64,000 bases of DNA from Methylobacterium sp. Leaf99 (GCF_001422375.1 NZ_LMMU01000007.1:309859-373858), one strand, 5' to 3'; counted from the stretch's first letter, positions 16,194 through 26,776 are shown. Program-made: numbers and translations. Notes: generated from the sequence alone by a model not told the origin.

Positions 16194-18551
16194 GTGCATA
16201 ACGCTCCCGCGAAGTCTTGCGCGTTTCCGTCCCGCCACAGCGACCAGCGCATGGTCGTCTTGGCGTTGCTGTCGAGTGTGGCGATCTGTGGCCTCGGTGC
16301 CGGATCGGCCGTGGCCCAGGACGCCGCCCAGACCGTCACCCTCGACACCCTGTCCGTCGAGGGCGCAGGGCGTGGTCCGAGCGTCGCCGGAACCGACCGG
16401 GGCGGCCCCCTCGGCGCCGTGCCAGGGTATGTCGCATCGCGCAGCACCGTCGCGACGAAGACTGACACGCCGATCCTCGAGACGGCCCAGTCGATCTCGG
16501 TGATCGGACGCAAGCAGATTGAGGACGGCAACGCACTCACCATCAATCAGGCCCTGCGCTATACCCCAGGCGTCACCACCGAGCAGCGCGGCGGCGCCGG
16601 ATCGACCCGCCTGGAGCAGTTCCTCATCCGCGGCTTCAGCGCCCCTGTCTTCCTTGACGGAATGGCGCTCCTCGGAGGACGCGACGCCAACGCGTCCGTC
16701 GACCCCTACCGCCTGGAACGCATCGACGTGATCAAGGGGCCGGCCTCGGTGCTCTACGGCCAGTCGGGTCCGGGCGGCATCGTCAATCTGGTTTCGAAGG
16801 TGCCGCGCTTCGTGGAGCACGGCGAGATCTTCGTGCAAGGCGGCGGCTTCAACGAGGTGCGCGGCGGCGTCGACGTCGGCGGCCCGATCCACTCGGACGT
16901 CCCGGGACTCGCCGACCAGTTCGCCTACCGGATCGTCGGCTTCGGCTGGAACGGCGACGGCCCTGTGGACACGACGCGGGTCGAGCGCGTCCTGATCAAC
17001 CCGAGCGTGACGTGGCGCCCCTCCAGCGACACCTCGCTGACCATCATCGGCAACTATCAGCGCGACCCGTTCTCGGGGTTCTACGGCGGCTTCCCGGCCG
17101 TGGGCACGGTATTCCCGCGCAACTTCGGCAGTGGCGTCATCGGCCGTCTGCCGGTCAATTTCTATGACGGCGACCGCAACATCGAGCGCTCCGACCGGAC
17201 CCAGGCGTCCATCGAGTATCTGTTCGATCACCGCGTCAACGAGAACCTCCGGTTCCACTCCGCGGGCCGGTATCTCCGGACGCAGGGCGATTATCGCAGC
17301 GTCTACAGCGCGTTCAGCCCGCTCAACGGCCCCACGGCCTCCGGTCCCCTGCTGCCGCGCGCGGTCATCGGCACCAACGTCGATGCCGAAGCCTTCACAA
17401 TGGACAGCAACGCGGTGGCGACCTTCGACACCGGCTTCATCGCCCATACGGCGCTGCTCGGCGTGGACCACCGTACCTTCAGCACGCGCACCCTCGGAAC
17501 CCCCTTTCCGACGGCTCCGAGCCTCAACGCCCTGGCGCCGGACTACGCGATGAACATCGCGTTCCCGGCCTTCAACACGGCGTCCCGCGTCGATGCGCAG
17601 CAGACCGGGGTGTACTTTCAGGATCAGGCGAAGTTTGATCGCCTCGTCCTGACCGTCGGCGGACGCTACGACGTCGCCAGTCAGACCGGTCCGACCCGGA
17701 CCTTCAACCTCGCGGCCAACACCAGCACCCTGACGCTCCAGGACGCGCCGGCCGACGCCCTCACCGGCCGGGCGAGCCTGCTCTACCTGTTCGATTCCGG
17801 CGTGGCGCCGTACGTGTCCTACAGTCAGGCGTTCGAGCCCATCGTCGCCGGCCGGGTCTTCGACACCGCCTTCGGCACCGTCGGCCGCATCCCCGATCCG
17901 CAATTGAGCGACCAGTACGAGGCCGGCATCAAGTACCAGCCGCCCGGCACCGACATCCTTCTCACCGCAGCGGCGTTCGACATCCGCCAGTCGAACCGGA
18001 CGACGGCCGATACGACCGCGGGCCGTGCTCCCGGGTTCGTTCTGCAGACCGGCCAGGTCGGCGTGCAGGGTGTCGAGTTCGAGGCGCGGGCGAATCTTGC
18101 GGAGGGGCTGACCCTCGTCGGCGGCTTCTCTCTTCTCGACGCCCGCAACGTCCGCGACGACGGCCGGACCTTGAACGACCTGACGCAGCAGAACGTGGCC
18201 CTGGAGGGTCGCCGCCCGGTGCTGGTGCCGGACAAGACCGCCTCACTGCTCGCGACCTACCGCTTTCTCGACGGGCCGATGCTCGGCCTCGAGATCGGCG
18301 GCGGCGTGCGCTACCTCGGGCCGTCCTGGGGTGATGCCGCCAACACCTTCAAGGTGCCCGAAAGCGTACTCGTCGATGCGACGGCCTCCTACGACCTGAA
18401 GTACCTCGATCCGAAGCTCCAGGGCTTCTCCATGCAGGTGAACGCCAACAACCTCCTCGACGAGCGCTACGTCAGCGGCTGCAACGGCTACACCAGCTGC
18501 TATTACGGCCTGCCGCGCACGGTCTACGCGACCTTGCGCTACCGCTGGTAA
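16194..18551 (+). CDS. TonB-dependent siderophore receptor
   Basis: A 785-residue outer-membrane beta-barrel importing a ferric siderophore with energy from TonB-ExbBD. The signal peptide is at about residues 20-41 (MVVLALLSSVAICG...AVAQ), so the GTG at 16194 or, more likely, the Met at residue 20 (16251) is the start. The plug domain follows (about 85-200: TPILETAQSISVIG, QALRYTPGV, LIRGFSAPVFLDG). The 22-strand barrel ends with the aromatic C-terminus LRYRW. Sequence style matches the FpvA/FoxA-type siderophore receptor family; the ligand cannot be told. The PepSY gene follows after 17 bp, consistent with an iron-uptake operon. Confidence 0.93.
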   Translation: MHNAPAKSCAFPSRHSDQRMVVLALLSSVAICGLGAGSAVAQDAAQTVTLDTLSVEGAGRGPSVAGTDRGGPLGAVPGYVASRSTVATKTDTPILETAQSISVIGRKQIEDGNALTINQALRYTPGVTTEQRGGAGSTRLEQFLIRGFSAPVFLDGMALLGGRDANASVDPYRLERIDVIKGPASVLYGQSGPGGIVNLVSKVPRFVEHGEIFVQGGGFNEVRGGVDVGGPIHSDVPGLADQFAYRIVGFGWNGDGPVDTTRVERVLINPSVTWRPSSDTSLTIIGNYQRDPFSGFYGGFPAVGTVFPRNFGSGVIGRLPVNFYDGDRNIERSDRTQASIEYLFDHRVNENLRFHSAGRYLRTQGDYRSVYSAFSPLNGPTASGPLLPRAVIGTNVDAEAFTMDSNAVATFDTGFIAHTALLGVDHRTFSTRTLGTPFPTAPSLNALAPDYAMNIAFPAFNTASRVDAQQTGVYFQDQAKFDRLVLTVGGRYDVASQTGPTRTFNLAANTSTLTLQDAPADALTGRASLLYLFDSGVAPYVSYSQAFEPIVAGRVFDTAFGTVGRIPDPQLSDQYEAGIKYQPPGTDILLTAAAFDIRQSNRTTADTTAGRAPGFVLQTGQVGVQGVEFEARANLAEGLTLVGGFSLLDARNVRDDGRTLNDLTQQNVALEGRRPVLVPDKTASLLATYRFLDGPMLGLEIGGGVRYLGPSWGDAANTFKVPESVLVDATASYDLKYLDPKLQGFSMQVNANNLLDERYVSGCNGYTSCYYGLPRTVYATLRYRW

Positions 18552-18568
18552 GAGGTCAGGAGCCGGAC

Positions 18569-20167
18569 ATGAAGAACGGCTTTCGCCAATCCATGGCCTG
18601 GCTCCACACCTGGGCCGGCCTCGTGGTCGGGTGGGTGCTGCTGGCGGTCTTCGTGACCGGCACGGCGAGCTACTACCGGGCCGACATCTCGCGCTGGATG
18701 CGGCCGGAGCTGCATCAGGCCGCCGCCTCCACCGATCCGGCGTCCTTGGCCCGGGCCGCCGAGATCGGGGTCGCCCACATGGCCGAGCATGCGCCGAACG
18801 CGCGGACCTGGTTCATCGGCCTGCCCCGGGCCGAGAGCCCGGTCCTCGACCTGTTCTGGCGCACGAAGCCCGGCACCCCGCCGGGCCACGCCGTCCTCGA
18901 TCCGCAGACCGGCGCCCCGGCGACGGTGCGCGACACCAAGGGCGGCGACTTCCTCTACCGCTTCCACTTCGAGCTCCACATGGCGCCCCTCTGGGGCCGC
19001 TGGATCGTCGGCATCTGCGCCATGATCATGCTGGTGGCCATCGTCTCCGGAATCATCACCCACCGGCGGATCTTCTCGGATTTCTTCACCCTGCGGCGGG
19101 ACAAGGCGGCCCAGCGCGGCTGGCTCGACGCCCACAACGTCACTGGCGTGCTGGCCCTGCCGTTCCACCTCATGATCACCTACACGGGCGTCGTCACCCT
19201 CGCGGTGATGTACATGCCGTGGGGCATCACCACGGCCTATCGCGGCGACAACCAGGCCTTCTATGCCGAGAGCGGCCAGATCACCGCCCAGCGCCCCGCC
19301 CTCGGCCGGCCGGGACAGCTCGCGCCCATCGGGCCGATGGTGGCCCGGGCCGTGGCGATGGTGCCAGAGCCCCTGGAGCGCCTGTCCGTCGTCAACCCGA
19401 AGGACGCCAACGCCACGGTGGTGGCGGTGTTCGAGGAGCCGCACGGCCTGTCGCACGCCCACCCGCAGATCGCCTTCGACGGCACCACGGGGGCCGTCGT
19501 GGAGGTCCTGCAGGGCGGCCTGAAGCCGGCCGCCAAGACCTTCACCACCATGGTCGGCCTGCACGAGGCGCACTTCGCCGGCACGGCCCTGCGGGGTCTG
19601 TTCTTCGTGTGCGGCCTCATGGGCTGCGCCATGGTGGCGTCGGGCCTGATCCTGTGGTCGGTGGCGCGCCTGCCCAAACCCGGCACGCGGCCGTTCCTCG
19701 GCCTGCGGATCGTCCAGGCCCTCAACATCGGCACCGTGGCGGGCCTGCCGGCGGGCATCGCGGCCTATTTCCTCGCCAACCGCCTCCTGCCCGTCGGCCT
19801 CGCGGACCGCGCCGACTGGGAGGTCCGCGCGTTCTTCGCGGTCTGGGTCCTCGCCACCCTTCTGCCCCTGGCGCGACCGCAGCGCCGGGCCTGGGTCGAG
19901 GCGATGACGGCTCTGGCCGCCCTCACCCTCGCGGTCCCGGTCATCGACGTCCTGACGATTCCCGGCCATCCCCTTCGCTTCGGAGCGGGCGAGCCGGCTT
20001 TGTTCCTGTGGTTCGACGGCGTCCTCGTCGCCCTCGCGGCCCTGTTCGCCGTCTGCGCCCGCAAGATCGGCCGCTACGAAGGACCGCGCCCGAAGCGGCG
20101 GACCGCGCCCGCGGAGGCCGCGCGCGTCCGTGCGGGACAGGCAGAGCGGCAACACGCGATGACGTGA
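18569..20167 (+). CDS. PepSY-associated transmembrane protein (PiuB-like, iron uptake accessory)
   Basis: A 532-residue inner-membrane protein. The N-terminal MAWLHTWAGLVVGWVL segment is the hallmark of PepSY-TM proteins found beside TonB siderophore receptors. Transmembrane segments are visible near residues 12-35, 145-170, 190-215, 345-375 and in the C-terminal 120 residues; the regions between helices 1-2 and 3-4 contain the PepSY-like periplasmic parts. Members are thought to help iron release or reduction from siderophores, though the mechanism is unsettled. AGGAG precedes the ATG. It shares the transcript with the receptor. Confidence 0.88.
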   Translation: MKNGFRQSMAWLHTWAGLVVGWVLLAVFVTGTASYYRADISRWMRPELHQAAASTDPASLARAAEIGVAHMAEHAPNARTWFIGLPRAESPVLDLFWRTKPGTPPGHAVLDPQTGAPATVRDTKGGDFLYRFHFELHMAPLWGRWIVGICAMIMLVAIVSGIITHRRIFSDFFTLRRDKAAQRGWLDAHNVTGVLALPFHLMITYTGVVTLAVMYMPWGITTAYRGDNQAFYAESGQITAQRPALGRPGQLAPIGPMVARAVAMVPEPLERLSVVNPKDANATVVAVFEEPHGLSHAHPQIAFDGTTGAVVEVLQGGLKPAAKTFTTMVGLHEAHFAGTALRGLFFVCGLMGCAMVASGLILWSVARLPKPGTRPFLGLRIVQALNIGTVAGLPAGIAAYFLANRLLPVGLADRADWEVRAFFAVWVLATLLPLARPQRRAWVEAMTALAALTLAVPVIDVLTIPGHPLRFGAGEPALFLWFDGVLVALAALFAVCARKIGRYEGPRPKRRTAPAEAARVRAGQAERQHAMT

Positions 20168-20172
20168 CCGAC

Positions 20173-20197
20173 CCTGATGCCGGGGCCCGGCATCAGG
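20173..20197. terminator. Perfect hairpin between convergent PepSY and GH15 genes
   Basis: CCTGATGCCGGG (20173-20184) pairs perfectly with CCCGGCATCAGG (20186-20197). It covers the GH15 stop codon and lies just after the PepSY stop. No T-run is present on either side; a bidirectional transcript end is plausible but unproven. Confidence 0.4.
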
Positions 20198-22019
20198 TGG
20201 TGGGCATCCGGGGCGCCCGGCGGGCCTCGGTCTCGCATAGGGCGCGGTCGGCGTAGGTGCCGCGCAGGGCCGCCCGCCCGCCATGCGCGAACAGGTCGAG
20301 CATGAGCCCGCTGTGGATGAAGGCGAGGTGGCTGAACGCCTGCGGGAAGTTGCCGAGGAACGTCCCGTCCTCCGCCGCCTCCTCGGCGTAGAGACCGACA
20401 TCGTTCTGGAGGGCGCGCAGGGCCTCGAAGCGCGTCCGCGCCTCGCCGTCGCGGCCGAGCCACAGCAGGGCGTCGACGAGCCAGAATGCGCAGATGAGGA
20501 ACGTGCCCTCGTGGCCCGGCAGGCCGTCGTCGTTCCGGTAGCGGTAGACGAGGTGATCGTGCCCGAGGCGCGCGATGATCGCGTCCACCGTGCGGGCGAA
20601 CACCGCCTCGTCCACGGGGAAACCGACCATCGGGGCAATGAGAAGGGCCGCATCGACGTCGTCGCTGCCGATGTATTGCGGATAGTATCCGTCGGCGTGG
20701 ACGGCCTCGCCGTTGACGCAGGCGACGATCCGGTCGCGCTCCCGGCACCAGTCGGAGCGCTCGCCGAACAGGCGGATGGCCCGGTCGAGGGCGACCCAGT
20801 TCATGATCGCGGCGTGGAGGTAGCGCTCCTCGGGCTTGCGCGGCTCCCACAGGCCGGCATCGGGCTCGTGCCAGTGGGCCGCGGAGAAGTCGGCGAGTTG
20901 CGCGCCGTGCGCGCGCATCGCTTCGCTCAGGGTGCCGCCGAGGCGCTCATAGAGATAGATGAGGTCGAGGACCTGCCCGTAGGCGTCGCTCTGGTGCTGC
21001 TCGGCCGCCTCGTTGCCGTGGCGCACGGGCGCGCTGCCGCGCCATCCCTCGAAATGCGCGATGGTGTGTTCGGTCAGATCCACCTCGCCGGCGATGCTGT
21101 AGAGCGGCGCCAGCGCGCCGGTGGTCCGGTCGGCGAGATCCGCGACGAAGCCGAAGAACGCCTCCGCCTCCCTGACCATGCCGAACTTCTTGAGGACGTA
21201 GAACGACAGGCACGCGTCGCGAATCCAGCAGAACCGGTAGTCCCAGTTGCGGATGCCGCCGATCTCCTCGGGCAGGGACGTCGTGGCCGCTGCCACGATG
21301 GCGCCCGTGGGCTCGTAGGTCAGGGCCTTCAGGACCAGGGCCGAGCGCACGAGTTCGTCTGCGATGGGACCGCGATAGGTCGCGTCCCGCGTCCAGAGCG
21401 CCCAGGCCCGGCGTGCCTCTTCCAGCAGGGCTCGCAGGTCCGGCACGGTCTCCGGGGGCGCGCCGAGGGTGAGGGCGAAGCTGCGGTCCTGCGCGGCCTC
21501 CAGGGTGAATCGGGCCACCGCCGCGCCGTCCTCGGATGCGAACTCGACATCGGAGATCAGGCCCGGATGGTCCGGCGCGGTGACCCGGCCGCCCCGGATC
21601 TCGAGGGGCGCGAAGGTCTCGGCGAAGCCGTCGAGGGGCCGGTACAGCGCCACCATCGGCACCGAACCGGAGATGCCGGTGACGAGGCGCACGAGGCGGG
21701 GCCGGTCGGCGCCGGCCGCTTTCGGCACCATGAAGTCGTGCAGGGTGACGAGGCCGGTGGGCGTGCTGAACGTCGTCTCGAGGATGTTGGTCCGGCTCAC
21801 GTATTGCCGCGCCGTCTCGAACCGCCCGGCCGGCTGGATGGTGAACCAGCCGCCGCGCCGCCGGTCGAGGAGGCGCGAGAAGACCGGGTCCGCATCGAAC
21901 CGCTCCAGGCAGGCCCAGTCGATGGCGCCGTCGCGGGCCACCAGGGCACAGCCTTCGCAATTGCCGATGAGCGCATAGGCCTCGATGGGCTGATAGGGCC
22001 GGTCGCCGGACACTGTCAT
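20193..22019 (-). CDS. Glycoside hydrolase family 15 protein (glucoamylase/trehalase-like)
   Basis: A 608-residue cytoplasmic protein. The N-terminal beta-domain (residues about 1-220) begins with the typical YALIGNCEGCALV...GAIDWACLERFD. The (alpha/alpha)6 catalytic domain (about 225-600) carries GIRNWDYRFCWIRDA and DAGLWEPR (near residue 385) followed by NWVALDRA. Family members hydrolyse alpha-glucosidic bonds in trehalose, maltooligosaccharides or glucans. Proteins of this bacterial architecture have often proved to be trehalases or glucan hydrolases, so the exact substrate is open. It lies 73 bp downstream of the SMP-30 gene on the same strand. Confidence 0.9.
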   Translation of the reverse strand: MTVSGDRPYQPIEAYALIGNCEGCALVARDGAIDWACLERFDADPVFSRLLDRRRGGWFTIQPAGRFETARQYVSRTNILETTFSTPTGLVTLHDFMVPKAAGADRPRLVRLVTGISGSVPMVALYRPLDGFAETFAPLEIRGGRVTAPDHPGLISDVEFASEDGAAVARFTLEAAQDRSFALTLGAPPETVPDLRALLEEARRAWALWTRDATYRGPIADELVRSALVLKALTYEPTGAIVAAATTSLPEEIGGIRNWDYRFCWIRDACLSFYVLKKFGMVREAEAFFGFVADLADRTTGALAPLYSIAGEVDLTEHTIAHFEGWRGSAPVRHGNEAAEQHQSDAYGQVLDLIYLYERLGGTLSEAMRAHGAQLADFSAAHWHEPDAGLWEPRKPEERYLHAAIMNWVALDRAIRLFGERSDWCRERDRIVACVNGEAVHADGYYPQYIGSDDVDAALLIAPMVGFPVDEAVFARTVDAIIARLGHDHLVYRYRNDDGLPGHEGTFLICAFWLVDALLWLGRDGEARTRFEALRALQNDVGLYAEEAAEDGTFLGNFPQAFSHLAFIHSGLMLDLFAHGGRAALRGTYADRALCETEARRAPRMPTT

Positions 22020-22092
22020 GGAGAGTTTTCCTGGGGCGCCGGAACGCGGCCACCCCCATGATTGAGGAACGGTTGTTGCTGCGACGGACGAA

Positions 22093-22992
22093 TCAGGCGG
22101 TCAGGCGGAACGCGGGTTCGAGCAGGCCGCGCGCGCCGATGCCAACGAGGAGGGTGCACCCGTGCGCGGGATCGGCGGCGCGCTCGGCCTCGTCCATGCC
22201 CTCGTAGGCGGAGGTGACCAGGAGGTGGTCGAGGCTGCGCCCCGCGAAGGTGGGGCAGGTCGGCTGGTGCGGCGGCACCGGGACGGTGCGGACCCGGTCG
22301 CCCGCCGGACTGTAGGCGTCGAGGCAGGCGGCGCCGAACCGCGCCGTCCAGATCAGCCCCGCTTCGTCCACGGCCGCTCCGTCGATACCGCCGGCTCCGT
22401 CGCCGTGGTGGTAATGCGTCTCCGGCTCGCCCGCCGGCAGGCCCGTGGCGGGATCGAGGGCGACGCGCTGGAGCACGCCCGCCTTCGTGTCCACGAAGTA
22501 CCCGGTCGCGCCGTCGGGCGAGAACGCGATGCCGTTGGGGATCGTGATGCCGGCGAACAGCTGGGTCACCCGCGTGCCGGCGACGTGATAGATCGCCCCC
22601 CGGCCCCGCTCCGCGTCGCGCCCCATGGTGCCGATCCACAGGGCGCCGCTCGGGTGGACCCGGCCATCGTTGGCGCGCGTGCCGGCATCGTCCGCCTCGA
22701 GGGCGCAGTGGCGCGTCAGGCGCCCGTCCGCGAGGGTGCGGATGTAGAGACCGTCCTCGGCGGCGAGGAGTTGGCGCGTGCCGTCGATGGCGGCGATGTC
22801 GCTCGCCATGAACGGGAGTTCGTGAACCCGGGCGGGACCGGCGCCCTCGGCGAGGGGCAGCTCGTACAGGCGGCACTCCAGGATATCGACCCACCATGCC
22901 GTGTCCGTCGCCGGATCGTAGCTCGGGCCCTCCCCGAGATGGCACCGGGGGGCGTCGAGGACGCGGATCGTCGGTTCGGCCGTCACCTGCAT
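22093..22992 (-). CDS. SMP-30/gluconolactonase/LRE family protein
   Basis: A 299-residue cytoplasmic six-bladed propeller, probably hydrolysing a sugar lactone (for example gluconolactone or a pentonolactone). Metal-ligand contexts of the family are visible: Glu in CHLGEGP (near residue 20), Asn in RANDGRVHPSG (near 108), Asn in IPNGIAFSPDG (near 152) and Asp in GGIDGAAVDEAG (near 204). Length matches the family. It is upstream of the GH15 gene on the same strand, so the two may form a small sugar-metabolism operon. Confidence 0.92.
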   Translation of the reverse strand: MQVTAEPTIRVLDAPRCHLGEGPSYDPATDTAWWVDILECRLYELPLAEGAGPARVHELPFMASDIAAIDGTRQLLAAEDGLYIRTLADGRLTRHCALEADDAGTRANDGRVHPSGALWIGTMGRDAERGRGAIYHVAGTRVTQLFAGITIPNGIAFSPDGATGYFVDTKAGVLQRVALDPATGLPAGEPETHYHHGDGAGGIDGAAVDEAGLIWTARFGAACLDAYSPAGDRVRTVPVPPHQPTCPTFAGRSLDHLLVTSAYEGMDEAERAADPAHGCTLLVGIGARGLLEPAFRLTA

Positions 22993-23370
22993 CGTTCACT
23001 CCGATCTGCGGTCGATGACGTCCGCGCAGGGGCGAAAGTTCCTGTGCGATCAACAGGAAAGGCCGAACGGTTGTATCGCCGCGAACACGTTCGAAGGGGG
23101 TGCGGCAGTCCCGTCGGCGCGAGCGGCGTGGCGTCCCACCCCATGCCCGGACCCTGACAAAAACCGTTTTTTGTGAAGTCTTGCCGGCCGCCGTCGCGAT
23201 TTGGCTAACACTCCGTCAAGACTTGGTCATTATTCGAAATCATACGCTCAGGTGGCCGCCGCGATGATCCCCAGGATCGGACAGGCCGTCATCGACCGAC
23301 CTCCCCCGATCGCCCCCATCGTCCGCATCCGGCCCAGCGTCGGCTTGGCGGCAACCACAGGATCTGAACC
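22993..23370. promoter_or_regulatory. Intergenic region with two inverted repeats
   Basis: A 378-bp gap between the divergent SMP-30 gene and a small GTG-start gene. It contains ACAAAAA-ccg-TTTTTTGT around 23157-23174 and an 8-bp inverted pair AAGTCTTG (23176-23183) and CAAGACTT (23217-23224). These could be operator-like sites or a transcript end; nothing else is recognised. Confidence 0.35.
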
Positions 23371-23607
23371 GTGAGCTTCACCGTCCACGCGCGGGTATCG
23401 CTGCGCGCGCTCTCCTATCAGCACGGTTCGATCCTGGGCGCCCTGGAGCAGGGATTGTCCCTCCTCACCGCCGGCATGTCCGATGTCCGCATCGTCGATT
23501 CCGGTGGCCGCAGCCACAGCCCGACGGCCCTGTACGCGCAGCTGTTCGGGCCCCGCGCCGCCGTGGCCGCGCCGGCCGCCGAGACGGACCTGCCCCTGGC
23601 CGCGTGA
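23371..23607 (+). CDS. Small conserved-looking hypothetical protein
   Basis: A 78-residue protein of unknown function with a GTG start preceded by AGGA at a suitable distance. The middle has a compact, mixed sequence (SYQHGSILGALEQGLSLL...DVRIVDSGGRSHSPTALYAQLF) followed by an Ala/Pro-rich tail. No signal peptide or membrane segment. Codon use fits the genome and it lies 114 bp before glpD on the same strand. I believe similar short proteins occur in Methylobacterium, but this is from memory. Confidence 0.6.
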   Translation: MSFTVHARVSLRALSYQHGSILGALEQGLSLLTAGMSDVRIVDSGGRSHSPTALYAQLFGPRAAVAAPAAETDLPLAA

Positions 23608-23721
23608 GGGCCGGCCCGTCCCGGGTGGACGATCCTGCTTCCGGTGTGAAAGGATGCCGCGCGGTCCGGGCCGTTTCGCGTCCGACACCGATCGCGGGGA
23701 ACGTCCCACCTCGGAGCGCTC

Positions 23722-25245
23722 GTGACGGCTGCCGCCGATTCGCCCGACGCGTATGACCTCGCCATCATCGGCGGCGGGGTGAACGGCTGCGGCATCGCCC
23801 GCGATGCGGCCGGGCGCGGCGCGCGGGTGGTCCTGTTCGAGCAGGGCGATCTCGCGGGGGCCACGTCGTCGGCTTCGACCAAGCTCATCCATGGCGGCCT
23901 GCGCTACCTCGAACACGGTTCATTCCGCCTCGTGCGCGAAGCCCTGGTCGAGCGCGAGATCCTGTGGGGGATGGCCCCGCACATCGTCCGGCCCCTGCGC
24001 TTCGTCCTGCCGCACACGCCGGGGCGGCGCCCGGTCTGGCTCCTGCGCCTCGGCCTCTTCCTCTACGACCACCTCGGCGGCCGCCGTCACCTGCCCCCGA
24101 CCCGCAGCCTCGATCTCGCGCGCGATCCGGCCGGGGCGCCCCTGCGGGACGGCCCGTCGCGCGCCTTCGCGTATTCCGATTGCTGGGTGGACGATGCCCG
24201 CCTCGTCGTCCTGAACGCCGTCGACGCCGCCGAGCGCGGTGCCGCGATCCGCACCCGCACGAAGGTGGTGCAGGCCCGGCGAAGCGAAGACCTCTGGACC
24301 CTCGCGACCCGCGCGGCGGATGGCGCGACTGGCCACGTGCGGGCCCGCGCCCTCGTCAACGCCGCCGGTCCCTGGGTCGCCGACGTGTCGTCGCGGATCA
24401 CCGGGCGCAACGCCGCCGCCGGCATCCGCCTCGTCCAGGGCAGTCACATCGTGGTGCCGGCCCTGTTCACGCACGATCAGGCCTATCTCTTCCAGAACCG
24501 CGACGGGCGCATCGTCTTCGCGATCCCCTACGAGGGCGCCTTCACCCTCATCGGCACCACCGACCGGGACTATGTCGGCGATCCGGCCGAGGTCCGGGCC
24601 GGCCCGGAGGAGGTCGCCTATCTCTGCGCGGCCGCGAGCGAGCACTTTCGCGCGCCCGTGCGGGCGCAGGATGTGGTCTGGAGCTTTTCCGGCGTGCGCC
24701 CGCTCCACGACGACGGGGCCGGCGCGGCGCAAGCGGCGACCCGCGACTACGTCCTCGACCTCGACGCACCGGACGGCCTGGCGCCGCTCCTGTCGATCTT
24801 CGGCGGCAAGATCACCACCTATCGCCGCCTCGCCGAGCACGCCCTGGCGCGCCTCGCCCCCCACCTCCCCTGCCTGAACCGGCCCCCTTGGACCGCCAGG
24901 AGCCCGCTGCCCGGCGGCGACTTCCCCCGCGACGGGTACGGCGCCGTGGTGGACCGCCTCCGCGACGCCTATCCGTGGCTCGCGCCGGACCACGCCGCGC
25001 GGCTCGTGCGCGCCTACGGCACCCGCGCCGCCGCGATCCTCGGGGAGGCGGAAAGTCTCGCCGATCTCGGCGGCGTCTTCGGGGCCGACCTGACCCGGGC
25101 GGAGGTCGATCACCTCGTGGCCCGCGAATGGGCACGCACCGCCGATGACGTCCTGTGGCGCCGCTCGAAGCTCGGCCTGCGCTTCCGGCCCGCCGAGATC
25201 GCCGCCCTCGAAGCCCACCTCGCCCGCGCGACCTGCGCGGCCTGA
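23722..25245 (+). CDS. glpD: Glycerol-3-phosphate dehydrogenase (FAD, aerobic)
   Basis: A 507-residue membrane-associated flavoenzyme oxidising glycerol 3-phosphate to dihydroxyacetone phosphate with electrons passing to quinone. The Rossmann FAD motif [20 protein letters not shown] is at residues about 11-30. [23 protein letters not shown] is the classic GlpD signature. The C-terminal helical cap is present to the end ([16 protein letters not shown]). Length matches the family. It starts with GTG and is followed 22 bp later by glpK, making a glycerol catabolic pair. No GlpF or GlpR is adjacent. Confidence 0.95.
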   Translation: MTAAADSPDAYDLAIIGGGVNGCGIARDAAGRGARVVLFEQGDLAGATSSASTKLIHGGLRYLEHGSFRLVREALVEREILWGMAPHIVRPLRFVLPHTPGRRPVWLLRLGLFLYDHLGGRRHLPPTRSLDLARDPAGAPLRDGPSRAFAYSDCWVDDARLVVLNAVDAAERGAAIRTRTKVVQARRSEDLWTLATRAADGATGHVRARALVNAAGPWVADVSSRITGRNAAAGIRLVQGSHIVVPALFTHDQAYLFQNRDGRIVFAIPYEGAFTLIGTTDRDYVGDPAEVRAGPEEVAYLCAAASEHFRAPVRAQDVVWSFSGVRPLHDDGAGAAQAATRDYVLDLDAPDGLAPLLSIFGGKITTYRRLAEHALARLAPHLPCLNRPPWTARSPLPGGDFPRDGYGAVVDRLRDAYPWLAPDHAARLVRAYGTRAAAILGEAESLADLGGVFGADLTRAEVDHLVAREWARTADDVLWRRSKLGLRFRPAEIAALEAHLARATCAA

Positions 25246-25267
25246 CCCCGGAACGGAGCTTCGCCCC

Positions 25268-26776
25268 ATGACGACGTTCGTTCTCGCCATCGACCAGGGC
25301 ACCACCTCGACGCGCGCCATGCTGTTCCGGCCCGATCTGTCGGTGGCGGGGGTGGCGCAGGCCGAGATCGCGCAGGCCTATCCGGCCTCCGGCTGGGTCG
25401 AGCACGATCCGGAGGGCATCTGGGCCAGCGTGCTCACCACCGTGCGGGCGGTGCTGGCGCGGGCCGGAGCGACGGCGGCGTCGGTGGCGGCGCTGGGGAT
25501 CACCAACCAGCGCGAGACCACCCTGATCTGGGATCGGGCCACGGGCGCGCCGATCCATCCGGCCCTGGTCTGGCAGGACCGGCGCACGGCTGGGCACTGC
25601 GCGCGCCTGAAGGCGGAGGGCCACGAGCCCCGCGTCACCGCCCGCACCGGCCTCATCCTCGACCCGTACTTCTCGGCCACCAAGATCGCGTGGGTCCTCG
25701 ACGCCGTGCCGCGCGCCCGTGCCCGCGCCGAGCGCGGCGACCTCGCCTTCGGTACGGTGGATTCGTGGCTGCTGTGGCGCCTCACCGGCGGCCTCCACGC
25801 CACGGATGCCACCAACGCCGCCCGGACCGCCCTGTTCGATATCCATCGCGGGGCCTGGGACGACGATCTGCTCGCCCTGTTCGGGATCCCCCGCGCCATG
25901 CTGCCGGAGGTCCGCGACTGCGCCGGGGATTTCGGCGCGACCCGGCCCGACCTGTTCGGCGCCGCGATCCCGATCCGCGGCGTGGCGGGCGACCAGCAGG
26001 CGGCCACCATCGGGCAGGCGTGCTTCTCGCCCGGTATGGTCAAGGCCACCTACGGCACCGGGTGCTTCGCCCTCCTCAACACCGGCCCGGACGCGCGCAC
26101 CTCCCGCAACCGGCTCCTGACCACCATCGCCTACCAGTTCGCCGGGCAGCGCACCTACGCCCTCGAAGGCTCGATCTTCGTGGCGGGCGCGGCCGTCCAG
26201 TGGCTGCGCGACGGCCTCGGCCTCATCCGCGACGCCGCCGAGAGCGGGCCGCTGGCGGCCCAGGCCGATCCGTCCTCGGAGGTCTATCTCGTGCCCGCCT
26301 TCGTCGGCCTCGGCGCGCCCTACTGGGAGCCCGACGTGCGCGGCGCCTTGTTCGGGCTCGCCCGCGATACCGGCCCGAAAGACCTCGCCCGCGCGGCCCT
26401 GGAGAGCGTCTGCTACCAGACCCATGATCTCCTGGAGGCCATGCGGGCCGACTGGCCGAGCCCCGAGACCGGGACCGTCCTGCGGGCCGATGGCGGAATG
26501 GCCGCCTCGGACTGGACCCTGCAGCGTCTCGCCGATCTCCTCGGCTTACCGGTGGACCGGCCGATGGTGCGGGAAACGACGGCCCTCGGGGCCGCTTACC
26601 TGGCGGGCTGGAATGCCGGCCTCTATCCCGAGCCGGCGGAATTCGCGCGAACCTGGAGCCTGGAGCGCCGTTTCACGCCGTCGATGCCCGAGCCGGAGCG
26701 TGTGCGCCGTCTCGCGGGATGGCACGGTGCCGTCCGGGCGCTGCGCGCCATGGGACGGAGCTCGACCGACGCGTGA
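25268..26776 (+). CDS. glpK: Glycerol kinase
   Basis: A 502-residue cytoplasmic FGGY kinase converting glycerol and ATP to glycerol 3-phosphate. The ATG at 25268 gives the canonical start [16 protein letters not shown]. Other hallmarks: [20 protein letters not shown], the central [13 protein letters not shown]...TYGTGCF region and the C-terminal [13 protein letters not shown] frame open further upstream runs into glpD and is not used. GGAG lies before the start. Its product is the substrate of the preceding GlpD. Confidence 0.96.
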   Translation: MTTFVLAIDQGTTSTRAMLFRPDLSVAGVAQAEIAQAYPASGWVEHDPEGIWASVLTTVRAVLARAGATAASVAALGITNQRETTLIWDRATGAPIHPALVWQDRRTAGHCARLKAEGHEPRVTARTGLILDPYFSATKIAWVLDAVPRARARAERGDLAFGTVDSWLLWRLTGGLHATDATNAARTALFDIHRGAWDDDLLALFGIPRAMLPEVRDCAGDFGATRPDLFGAAIPIRGVAGDQQAATIGQACFSPGMVKATYGTGCFALLNTGPDARTSRNRLLTTIAYQFAGQRTYALEGSIFVAGAAVQWLRDGLGLIRDAAESGPLAAQADPSSEVYLVPAFVGLGAPYWEPDVRGALFGLARDTGPKDLARAALESVCYQTHDLLEAMRADWPSPETGTVLRADGGMAASDWTLQRLADLLGLPVDRPMVRETTALGAAYLAGWNAGLYPEPAEFARTWSLERRFTPSMPEPERVRRLAGWHGAVRALRAMGRSSTDA

